NCBI GenBank assembly: GCA_022813625.1
Contig: JAKLMB010000005.1
Coordinates: 1,302,001-1,366,000 of the forward strand
Origin: Aaosphaeria pasadenensis
Lineage: Eukaryota > Ascomycota > Dothideomycetes > Pleosporales
DNA: 64,000 nt
Reading direction: 5' to 3'
In this document: positions 55,433-64,000 of the stretch, piece by piece
Numbering within the stretch: the first letter of the stretch is position 1
Layout of the letters: every line of letters starts with the position of its first letter
The notes under the pieces: model-generated
Told to the model about the DNA's origin: nothing
What the model saw: the letters and a program-made list of their open reading frames with translations, nothing else
Database searches by the model: none
Position numbers and translations under genes: made by a program

Positions 55433-55807
55433 ATGTCTTCATCCAACAACAATTACAACAATAACGGCGGAAATATGGCCAATGGCATTGTCAACGGTAC
55501 CAGCACTGAGACCAACTCCGCAAATTCCCAGCAGTATACTACGGACGGACAGTACTTATCGCTGGAACAGCAACGGACCCTACTGCCTGGTTTTCAGCCC
55601 ATCCTTCCAAGGGTTCCAACACTACCACAGCATGATCAGGAGCTTCTAGCTATTCTGGGAGCGGCTCAGAATCAAGCTCGGATGCAAAATGGATCAGGAC
55701 AAACCGGCACAGGGCAAAATGGGACAGGACAAAATGGAACAGGACAAAATGGAACAGGACAAAATGCGATAGGACAAAATGGGACAGGACAAAACGGGTC
55801 CGGCTAA
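55433..55807 (+). CDS. Small Asn/Gly/Gln-rich protein A (duplicated module)
   Basis: Intronless, 124 residues, ATG preceded by an A/C-rich leader. The N-terminus is low-complexity (MSSSNNNYNNNGG), the middle is Gln/Leu/Pro-rich (LLPGFQPILPRVPTLPQHDQELLAILGAAQ), and the C-terminus is an array of seven 15-bp units coding for TGQNG. No signal peptide or known domain is visible. Its leader and 3' flank are clearly homologous to those of the small gene at 57394, whose protein shares only the MSSS(N) start and general Ser/Asn/Gly composition. I do not know its function. It is probably real because duplicate copies each keep an open frame at the same place. Confidence 0.6.
   Translation: MSSSNNNYNNNGGNMANGIVNGTSTETNSANSQQYTTDGQYLSLEQQRTLLPGFQPILPRVPTLPQHDQELLAILGAAQNQARMQNGSGQTGTGQNGTGQNGTGQNGTGQNAIGQNGTGQNGSG
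55683..55800 (+). repeat. 15-bp tandem repeat (ACAGGACAAAATGGG type)
   Basis: About seven units with period 15 lie at the 3' end of small gene A, coding for TGQNG. The units are nearly identical, so recent expansion is likely. The duplicate gene has no counterpart. Confidence 0.85.
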
Positions 55808-57393
55808 GCCACTCAATCAAATGCCAACGGTGCCCTCACGATGCACTTCGAGAAGTTCCATCCTCCAGTCCTGGCCTCGCGCTCAAGAGATTCCTATGCG
55901 CAGGAGGCTAAGAACTGTACAATTCATCGACGAAAGGGAGTGTAGTACAACTATCAATGTTTCAGAGGGTTAGCGTAGGGAAGTGGAATGGTGGTGATAG
56001 ATGAGAAGTAGGGTTTATACGACAATATATCTTATGAAAAGATGTGTTAATGACTGCGGTGATCACTTTGACATTCTTCTCCCCATCACTTGGAGGAGGC
56101 CTGGCCCTGGGAATAAGGTGTTCTACATAAGGTAAGGTAGGGAAGGGTGATGTTTTGATCAATCTATCTTTGTTTGATGCTCGAGTAACCATTAGTTGAG
56201 CTAGGCACATAACTCCGATATCAAACATTTTTTTTCGCTCATGTGGGCACTGAAGTCTACGAGAAGCAAAATGTCCTACTTTGTTCATGTCGGGGTAGTA
56301 ACAACGTCAAATCGACCCCACCCTTCCATCATGCCACTATTTTTGTTGATTTTCTTTTGGATATGTATCAAATTAAAGCATTGCTATGTACATGTTCAAG
56401 GTCTTCACAGTTTAGATGTTCATGTGCGGGAAGAGGTGTGTTCACAAATTCAGGTAGACACAAAAGGGGTTATTGGCTTAAATAGGGTGGATAATATGTA
56501 ATTTCTCGAGTAAGTTAAGTAATTGATATTTCTTTCCAGGATATTTTGGTCTTGCAATTGCTAAAATAAGTTTCTTCTTAAGGATATCTCGCGGCTTTGG
56601 CGCGGGAGCAATGAGCGTTTTGTGTTAGTTGTCCATGGAATATGTGAAGCAGTTTTTAAGAAAGTAAACTAAGTGAAGAAGATGTCGTATAAGACGTGCT
56701 TTTGGTACACATCAAGCCATCTTGATGTTGTAAATAACCAGGTGTGTGCTTACCTCTTGCTAGAAGTGACTGTGGAGATCAGCGTATCGCTCATGTCACA
56801 CAATGTCAAAGTCATGGTGTTGAAACGTCTCATGTCTAGGGTCATAATATACATGATCATCTCGTTATATCCACGGTTATTGCTTGCTATGACCTTACAA
56901 CCTGTCATACTTATTCTTTCCCTAAATTAATATACTATTAGTCAATTTATAGACCAAGAAGACACTAATTCAATATAACAAAAAGCTATATCTTCAGAGC
57001 TGCCGAGTTGCAAGACCGACAAGACATATTGGGTGCAGAGGCTTCTGAGCCACAACAATGACATGATGCTATATATTTAGAGAGTTCTCCAGTCATAGGA
57101 ATGACGAACACAGCCGCAGAGTCTTGTAAATGACGAATGGCTCAGTCAGAGCTGTAGAGTCTTGTAAATGACGAACAGTTCACAGTCAGAGCTGTAGAGT
57201 CTTGTAAATGATGAATAGCTCACGGCCAGAGCAAAAGAGTCAATGCTAATAGGAAAGGTATATGTACTACGCCGCCAGTTCGAATGTCTCCCTACCTCCA
57301 AGATCTAAAGTCCGCACAACAATCATCTACAGTTCCTACCAAGCAACCTTACATCTTTGAGAACCTCACATTATATCTTCGAGAACATACACA
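55808..57393. other. Spacer inside the duplicated region
   Basis: It holds the 3' flank of copy A, about 500 bp of unique DNA at 56060-56570 and the upstream flank of copy B. No gene is supported. Confidence 0.5.
57104..57263 (+). repeat. 40-bp tandem repeat array upstream of small gene B
   Basis: Four units start at 57104, 57144, 57184 and 57224, the middle two nearly identical and the outer two degenerate. Each has the form AGTCAGAGCTGTAGAGTC followed by TTGTAAATGA. The array ends about 130 bp before the gene and lies at the same relative place as the degenerate repeat upstream of gene A. Confidence 0.8.
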
Positions 57394-57741
57394 ATGTCAT
57401 CTTCCGGCAATAACGATGGGAAAACTGGCGGCCATGGCAGCAGCAATGCGGCCTCGGGAAAGGCAACAAGTGTCCCGAATCCCACCAATCCATCAGAAAC
57501 TCAGCATTCCCAGGCGGAGAAGGAAGCGTCTTCATCTTTGGCGTTAAACCCAGATTCCCAGCAAGGCACAAAAAAGGCACTGAACCCACTTGCCAAAGTC
57601 TTCCAGCGCCGCGAATATTATGACAAGGAAGATTCGGAATTGTCGGCTTACGATAGAGTTAGAAAGGAACTGTTCAACAAACAACGGGCTAGAGTAGAGG
57701 GACGCGCCAAAGAGGATTCCGAAGAGGAAACCGGCTACTAG
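57394..57741 (+). CDS. Small Ser/Gly/Asn-rich protein B (duplicated module)
   Basis: Intronless, 115 residues, beginning MSSSGNNDGKTGGHGSSNAAS. The first 65 residues are Ser/Gly/Asn/Thr-rich; the last 50 are charged (FQRREYYDKEDSELSAYDRV then KELFNKQRARVEGRA) and end EDSEEETGY. No signal peptide is visible. Its leader, upstream repeat array and 3' flank are homologous to those of the small gene at 55433, whereas the protein beyond the first few residues is not. The charged helix-like C-terminus could bind a partner; nothing known was recognised. Confidence 0.6.
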   Translation: MSSSGNNDGKTGGHGSSNAASGKATSVPNPTNPSETQHSQAEKEASSSLALNPDSQQGTKKALNPLAKVFQRREYYDKEDSELSAYDRVRKELFNKQRARVEGRAKEDSEEETGY

Positions 57742-59116
57742 CCAGGTATCGTCATCCCTGAAGCACTGGGTTGACTGCCAATCGTTCCCTCGTCCTACAT
57801 TCGAGAAGTTCCATCCTTTCGTCCTATCCTCGCGCCCAAGAGATTACCATGCGCAGGATACATGAATCGAGCAATAATTCATTGACAAAAGGAAATGTCG
57901 TACACCTATGGACAATTGGCTGAATATTTGGGAAGTTTAGCGATGGAAAGCAGAGGGGTAGTGTTATACAAGTATTCGGGAATTATACAACAATATATCT
58001 TATTAAAAATGCACGTCGATGACACCTTTTGGGCTGCCTGAATATGATATTTGGCTATTTTGGACTGGAGACACATTTGGATGCTGAATCGATTGATCAA
58101 TAGGTCAAAATGTGAGAAAGTAGAAATCATAACATTCCTGCTGTGCCTGATATTTCCAGAGGAGAGTTGTTGGTGGTGGATCGAGTCTGCAATATTAAAC
58201 TGATGCGGGGAGACGTAGCTATGAGACACAATCTTGCCCAATTTCAGTGCACAGCCCCATGGTAACTACTTTCAATTGGAGTTTGTAGCTTTTCAGATCG
58301 ATTAAGGAAGGGTCTTGTTGGCACTTTGGGGTTCTATAAAGCCTCAAGCCCCCCTGGGTTATGACGAACAACTGCAGATGTTAATCAGACACGAAAGAGA
58401 AGAGAAGACTCAAAATTTATGGAGTAGTATAACTTGTCTGAAACAAATTGCAGTGATGAGAAGGCGGAAGAGTTTCGTCTATTTCTTTAACTAAGTATTT
58501 GACAATGATGTTACTATGATTCATGAAACATTAAGAAGTTCGTCCAACATTGACCGTCAACTTTCTCAAGCTTCGTATAATGATTTAATATCGTATTCCA
58601 TCCTTCCGTTTTAGCATTGAATGATATTTTCCGTTCCTATCTTGCTCTATCGTTGGAGCAGTTTGTGTTCGCATGTCATTGGATATAAACAGCTGTCCGA
58701 GTGGCTTCGTTGATTACGTCTTCTAATAGACAGCATGTGGAGAACATTCTGTGCCAGTAAAGTTCTTGTCGCTCGTCGAGATGAACGAGCAAGAAATGTT
58801 AGTCCTCTTTATTGATGTATTATCCATGCCGCTACTTCGACATGCTTCGGGAATCTGATACTGAGTTTGAGCGATTCAAGGTGGGGTGTTGTTGACCATC
58901 CTACTGATTGATATACCACGTATCAAAACGGTTCTGAAATCTGTTCTTTCCAACCAGGCTAGAAGAGGCTGTCTGGTAGCCTTCATGGCCACCAAGCTTT
59001 GTTGAGATCAAACTAATGTCTCTTTAACATATTGTGGCGAAATTGAACCATCCGTAAATGTTACTTGTACTGCAAGTCATAGATGAATGTGTTAGGCCGA
59101 TCGTACTTGCAGATCT
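57742..59116. other. Downstream flank of module B and spacer
   Basis: About 290 bp continue the duplicated flank (to about 58030). The remaining 1.1 kb show no gene and no repeat. Confidence 0.5.
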
Positions 59117-61091
59117 TCAGTAGGGCATGAAGTCCGGACCATATTGTTCTGAGACATGTAAGCTTTACCCTATCGCAGCGACAGAACTTAAAGAACCTAC
59201 CGAGAGTTTCCAGAATCATTTCCTCGCTAATATCATCTCCATTCGCCCACACCGCCTCCAATAGTCCAACTGCTTGATCCGTGTGCGGAGTCCTCATCCA
59301 TTTCTGGATGTCGCTCAAAGCCGCTCGCACTCTGTCTCTCATCTCTTGACCGACCGCTCTACATCCGGCAGTGAACAAAGGAGTGAGGAACAACACACGT
59401 GGCGAGAGGCCACCATCACCACCTTTCCAGGTGGTTGGTGTCATTCCGTCTGCACACTCGACGATTGCATCGACGCAAGACTGTACTTCATAAGAACATA
59501 TCGGGAACTGCCGAACGCTACATCGAAGGTGGAGAAGGGCAGTGTGTAAGAACGCCCTGTTCGAGTTCTCGTAATCGCGCATCTCGCTTTCAGAGAAGAC
59601 GTCGGAGAGAACGGTGCCATTGCTTAATCGTGAAGGCATTGGGCTTGCCAAACGATGTATAATGGCCATTTCCAACTGATCAACTGCAGTGAACAGATCG
59701 ATCTCTGATGCGAAGGACGTATTTGTTGCCTCGTAAGGGAAATGGTCTAAAACTTCAAGCCTCGACGGTTCGATGTAACCGCTCTGAGTAGATGCTAGCT
59801 GGCGACGTTCCCTCACCATGATAGCGACATGACGAAGAAGTGCTGGAATATCGGATGCAAGTCCCCCAAAATGATCGAAAAAGATAGAATCAGCATTGGC
59901 GAAAGCTGTGAAATTCGTGATAGTCGGTGTCTGATCTGTATACTCGAGTTGGTGGCGTGAAGAGCCTGTTGGCATCAACGACGAGAGTGCCTCTATGTTG
60001 TCATACCAGCTGTTCAAGAAGTCACCAGCATCAGCTACGGCTTCCTTATCTTTAGAGGTAATTCTTGGCATCGAGTTTGAAGTGATGGAGGAGCTGGAAG
60101 CCCTCTGCACCCGACCAATGACTGCTTCCATGACTGCCTTTGCACCTGTCAGATGCGTTCTCCATTTGTGCTCGCCTGCGAATATTTGTGTCTGGCACAA
60201 CGTGCGAGTCGTAGCCAATGTGACAGAGTGGGAAGAGGGTGTTAGTCCCTCTAATTCCGATTGAAGATGCCTAATACTGCGAAGCTGTAGATCCAGTACT
60301 AGGTCGTTGGGTTTATCCATCAAGCCGCCGACAGCTCTCAAATGAACTGCGGACCACGCCATGGTAGCGTATAATAGTGAAGGAGCTTCCATGCAGCGAG
60401 GTATGATGAATCGACAGATCTCGTCGGCAGTATATGCGCTTGTAGACGTGATGCGCACGGCTTGATTGATATAGTGGTTGAGGAGAGATCGTTCCAGTGG
60501 ACCCAAGGTTGACATTGGATCAATGGAAAGTGGTCGTGCATCGTAGATCGTCAAACCAGATCCCTGGTCCTGTTGAAGAAATCCTTGGTCAATTGGGATC
60601 TCGGATACTGGAAATAGAAAATCGAGCTCGTTAATAGTATCGATGTCGAAACCAGGGAGACGAAGCACTTCTTCGACTTCGTCTCCATCGTCGCCATCGA
60701 CACCCTCATAAGTAGATGGATTGCCTACTAAATCCAGTTCTTGGTTATTTTCAAGCGATGTAATTTCCGTGAAGGTTTGTTCTGGCGCAGCAGCGACATT
60801 CTTATCTTGCAAAGAATATACAAACCCAGCATTAGCGGTCGTATCTCGAACCATCTGCAAGTCATCGAGGCACGCTCCGAAACATGATTTCTTGAATGGC
60901 CGTCCTCCCCACCTCAAGCTGACTAGATATTCACAGGGCACATCTGCACCCTGACAACGGGAGCATTGCGGTTTGAGCTGGTCGCATTTTTGGCGACGTT
61001 TCTTGCAGCGAGCACAACCCGTGTGAGATTTGGAATAACCACGAGTGCGCGGCGTTTTTGCGACCTTGGAAGAGGGAGATTTCGTCCCCAT
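59117..61091 (-). CDS. Zn2Cys6 transcription factor (Fungal_trans_2-like)
   Basis: A zinc cluster, Cys26, 29, 36, 43, 46 and 53 (C-x2-C-x6-C-x6-C-x2-C-x6-C), is followed by YLVSLRWGGRPFKKSCFG, a segment typical of Arg81/Uga3-like regulators. The rest is the helical fungal-specific domain. The preferred model has a 52-bp intron at 59200-59149 (GTAGGT...TCTCAG) that ends the protein with ETLEQYGPDFMPY (640 residues); endings of that kind are common in this TF class. Without splicing, the frame runs to 59061 (676 residues). The start at 61091 is the first ATG. It is divergent from a zinc alcohol dehydrogenase that it may control. Confidence 0.85.
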
Positions 61092-61620
61092 GGAGAAGCC
61101 TGGGTGTTCTTTTCCTGTTATCACATTGCTCTATCCGTATTTCGGATGCAGCCTGTGGGGAGGTGGATGTAGGAAGTATATAAATTACGAAAAGGGGAGG
61201 TTCTGGAGATGGAGAGGAAAGCATGGCGAATGGGACGGCTTACGATAAGACCTCACCCCTCCGGCGTCGGATGAGTGCGACGCTAGCAATCTGCCTACCG
61301 AGTTAAACGATTTCGACGGCTCGAAACTCCCGGCTAGAGCCTATCCATGCTCGTTCCGGTAAGGAATTGTTACAGTCGACTGACGGACAAGATTGGGTAT
61401 GGTTTTGAATTACGGCGTTGTTTGACATCATGCTCGCGTTTAAAGTATGTAGTGTCCCTGCCACAGCTGGATGATTCACAAAAAACTATCCTCGATCAAA
61501 TAGCCTCCTCTTTCTTTTAACTCTCACAGCAATCCGCTGCTGAATTTTGAACTACTTAATTCTATAACCCCAGTCTGCGATCTTTTTCACGAAATTATCT
61601 GCACAAGAGAATAGCAAAAC
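61092..61620. promoter_or_regulatory. Divergent promoter of regulator and alcohol dehydrogenase
   Basis: 530 bp between divergent starts carry several CGG/CCG triplets: CTCCGGCGTCGG at 61259-61270, CCCGGC at 61329-61334 and TTCCGG at 61354-61359. These are the kind of words Zn2Cys6 dimers bind. Which ones work as sites cannot be told. Confidence 0.45.
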
Positions 61621-62967
61621 ATGGCGCATCAAGAACTTCCGAAGAAGTATAAGGCTGCCGTATATGACAAGCCTGGCTCGATATCGATTAAAATTGAGGA
61701 AAAGGATATGCCAGTACCAGGGCAGGGCGAAGTTCTTTTGAAATTGTATGTTATCTTACAAGACATGCATAAGCAACATCTAACATGCCTTATAGAACAC
61801 ATTCTGGAGTATGCCATTCCGACCTAGGAATCATGACGAACGGGTGAGCTCATTGCCCTCTCCAAAGTATCCAATCTCTTGTAATCTGATTATATTTCAG
61901 CTGGGCATCTTCCCAGGACCCAACTCCAGCTGGACAAATCGGTGGTCACGAGGGCGTGGGTGTAGTCGTCCAACTGGGTGCCGGCGCAGAAGATCACGTC
62001 AAACTGGGCGACAGAGTAGGAATAAAATGGATATTCTCTGCTTGCCTGAGCTGTCCGCCTTGTCTGCGCGGCTACGAAGGTATTTGCGCAAACCAGAAGG
62101 TCAGCGGGTATTTCACGCCAGGCACATTTCAACAATACATACTCGCACCCGCGAACTACGTTACACCCATCCCTGACGGTCTTGACGGTGCGCTTGCTGC
62201 ACCAATGCTTTGTGCTGGCCTGTGAGTACAAATCAAAACCACAAGATAACGTGCAACTAATTATCGCAGAACGACATATGCTGCTTTGAAAAGAAGTGAA
62301 GCAAAGGGCGGCGATTGGGTCGTTCTACTTGGTGCGGGAGGTGGTCTGGGAAACCTCGCCATTCAACTTGCAAACAAAGCGTTCGCTCATCGTGTAATCG
62401 GCGTTGATGCCGAGTCAAAACGCGACCTGGTTCTTTCGTCTGGTGCCGAACACTTCATTCCACTGGAGGGTACGGAAAGTATCGTTGAAGCTGTGAAAGG
62501 GTGGACCGGGGGAGAAGGAGCCCAGGCGGTTCTTGTCTTGACTGCCGCCAACGCCGCATACGCTGACGCTGTTGATATGCTACGCTTTGCGGGCACATTG
62601 GTCTGTGTTGGTCTACCCGAAGGAAAGCAGATTCCAATTGCGTCTGCTGTTCCAATGAAACTTATCGACAAGGCTGCAAAGATTGTTGGTGTTTCCGTCG
62701 GTAACAGGCAAGAGACAATTGAGTGTCTAGATTTCGCAGTAAGTGCCCTTGACCACAGCATGAACCCCCACTAAACTATCTGAATTAGGCCCGAGGTTTG
62801 GTCAAACCGCACGTTCGTGTTGAGAAGCTGGACAAATTGGCTGATGTACGTTGAGCTTGAAATATAATCCCGAGGTAGAAAACTGGTATGCTAATATGAG
62901 GCAGACGTTCCGAGACATGCATGATCGAAAGGTACAGGGACGAGTGGTTTTGGATCTTCAATCATAA
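61621..62967 (+). CDS. Zinc-dependent alcohol dehydrogenase (ADH1 type)
   Basis: Six exons (61621-61745, 61796-61843, 61901-62221, 62270-62738, 62789-62845 and 62905-62967) with introns of 48-59 bp give 360 residues; every phase fits. The catalytic zinc site shows as Cys48, His49 and Asp51 in VCHSD, and His74-Glu75 in GGHEG. The structural zinc site is Cys106, 109, 112 and 120. The NAD loop is GAGGGLG near residue 165. Length and motifs match the medium-chain ADH family, and the enzyme oxidises primary alcohols or reduces aldehydes in the cytosol. It lies between a divergent Zn2Cys6 regulator and an MFS transporter start. Confidence 0.93.
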
Positions 62968-63716
62968 TAATGCAAAGTTAGCATCACTTAGATACACGTG
63001 AATAAGAAGCCATATGAAAGTTCAAGTCATTTCAGATGCCCAGCGATATCATCCTGTAGCTGAGACTATAAAAGCTATGAATGATAGATTGTGATGACAG
63101 CAACGCGACACTCAAGCTCCCCTAGATCTGTCTGACACTATTTGGGAAACTTGAACCAAAAGTCAGTAGTAGGAGTGGTTTGTTCCGAACTATATCAAAG
63201 AGTAGGTTAACAATCAATCACACCACTCCCCAGTATATCGGAAATGTTTCCCTCAAGATTCCTAAAAAGAAGCTTGACTTATAATACAATACAAATCTAT
63301 AAGATGAATCATTGTGGCGATAAGGCTACTCGAAATGCGGAATTCATGAGCGACAGACCTGTCACGAACTCACGGGCGATAGATGTTCGCTCGTACAAGT
63401 CGCGCTATCACCCAAATAGGAAAGTATTGGAGATGGGCGATGACAGAGCTTCGTCTTCATCAGAGCCTAGCGAGACACTAGAAAGTCGCCCAAAGAGTCA
63501 ATCATGATTCGAATTGGCAAAATGCAAGACAAATGGTTACGATTAGATATCGTTGGAAGCACGAATCGTGCGCGTTCCTTATCTTCGGAAACGGTGGCCC
63601 GGGGTAACGTGGAGAAGGAGGCGGCTTGAAGTCATTTATCAACCTCATGTCTTGCTCGTCAATTTGTAACTTGGAATTGGCTCACTCCCATCTCAAATTT
63701 TCTCCTTACCGTCGAG
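62968..63716. other. Intergenic DNA upstream of the MFS transporter
   Basis: About 750 bp with no firm gene. A frame at 63304-63507 (67 codons, Arg/Ser-rich) has no family resemblance and is not called. Confidence 0.45.
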
Positions 63717-64000
63717 ATGGCGATTCCATTCACAACGAAGACTGATCTTGAACAAACGGCATCAGCGACTCCATCTTCCATCCACGTCGCCCAGAACCTC
63801 CGTCTCGACCCCTATGGAATACCACTATCCCCAACCCCAGCTTCAGACCAAAAAGATCCCCTGAACTGGTCTGCCGGACGCAAATATGTTCTCTTTGCCG
63901 TGGCCTGCTATTCGACGTTCCTCTGCACATACCTAACGACCTCACCGGTCGCCACGTTCCCCCAGCTCGAGGAGCAATTCGGCGGCAGCTACTCGCAAGT
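63717..64000 (+). CDS. MFS transporter, N-terminal part (cut by window edge)
   Basis: The frame opens with an ATG at 63717 (GAGATGGCG context) and stays open to the window edge, 94 codons. DPLNWSAGRKYVLFAV is the conserved first-helix lead-in of DHA1-type drug:proton antiporters, followed by CYSTFLCTYLTTSPVATFPQ and an EEQFGGS-type loop. Membrane helix one is complete and helix two is cut off. Its place after a zinc alcohol dehydrogenase and a regulator suggests an export or detoxification role; that is inference. Confidence 0.8.
   Translation, partial: MAIPFTTKTDLEQTASATPSSIHVAQNLRLDPYGIPLSPTPASDQKDPLNWSAGRKYVLFAVACYSTFLCTYLTTSPVATFPQLEEQFGGSYSQ

Larger units (their letters stand above)
54600..56060. 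repeat. Duplicated module, copy A
   Basis: This diverged tandem duplicate is paired with 56570-58030 at an offset of about 1.94-1.96 kb. Shared landmarks include TCTCGCGGC and GAGCAATG near 54650 (copy B near 56585), CATTGTGATGTTGGAAA near 54790 (B near 56718), CACAACAATGA at 55236 (B at 57051), the CATCTACAG/AGTTCC leader before the gene, TTCGAGAAGTTCCATCC at 55848 (B at 57799) and GACAATATATCTTAT near 56025 (B near 57988). The copies differ by substitutions and indels throughout. The module holds the small gene at 55433. Confidence 0.7.
56570..58030. repeat. Duplicated module, copy B
   Basis: Partner of 54600-56060. It keeps the upstream landmarks, the AGAGTC repeat array, the small gene and the 3' flank in the same order and orientation. 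Divergence is spread evenly and there is no transposon end or target-site signature, so it looks like an old segmental tandem duplication rather than an insertion. Confidence 0.7.

Noticed and set aside
63244..63507. Small Arg/Ser-rich frame before the MFS transporter
   Set aside because: No family resemblance, unclear start and no paralog in the window.
1..64000. CRISPR arrays, insertion sequences or bacterial operons
   Set aside because: Spliced genes and fungal families throughout; no spaced palindromic repeats or transposase frames were seen.

Overview
The window is nuclear DNA from a filamentous ascomycete (Pezizomycotina). Genes are interrupted by one to six short GT-AG introns, mostly 45-80 bp. 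The gene set includes NudE, APC3/CDC27, a Whi3-type RNA-binding protein, a HET-domain protein, Zn2Cys6 regulators and a Dal5-type MFS permease. No bacterial operon signals are present. A leotiomycete or dothideomycete is plausible, but the sequence alone does not settle the class. I rebuilt exon structures by hand from splice signals and frame continuity; most models close exactly in frame.

Layout. 1-4.7 kb is gene-poor and holds two tRNA-like relics and a truncated GH24-lysozyme-like fragment. 4.8-12.7 kb carries NudE, a HET-domain protein and a peroxisomal-type adenine nucleotide carrier with an LEA-like tail, all on the minus strand. 13.6-20.4 kb is a compact four-gene set that looks like a catabolic cluster: an HpcH/HpaI aldolase, a Zn2Cys6 regulator, a D-2-hydroxyacid dehydrogenase and an ACS-family permease. 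Its promoters share an ACATCCG element. 21-28 kb is accessory: a secreted repeat protein with a DUF6923-like C-terminus, an AT-rich relic and a 733-residue orphan. 28-36 kb holds a GNAT-like protein, a VOC protein, NADH-cytochrome b5 reductase, an SDR and an HSL-type hydrolase. 36.6-46 kb is conserved housekeeping: CDC27, SND2/TMEM208, mitoribosomal MRPS35 and Whi3.

46-55.4 kb is a gene desert in which I could support no gene. 54.6-58.0 kb is a diverged tandem duplication about 1.95 kb apart. Each copy carries one small low-complexity gene whose flanks are better conserved than its protein, with tandem AGAGTC repeats upstream. 59-64 kb has a second Zn2Cys6 regulator divergent from a zinc alcohol dehydrogenase, followed by the start of an MFS transporter cut by the window edge.

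The two regulator-centred groups (13.6-20.4 kb and 59.1-64 kb) are the likeliest functional clusters. The duplicated small-gene module and the aldolase cluster with its shared promoter element are the best candidates for something undescribed.
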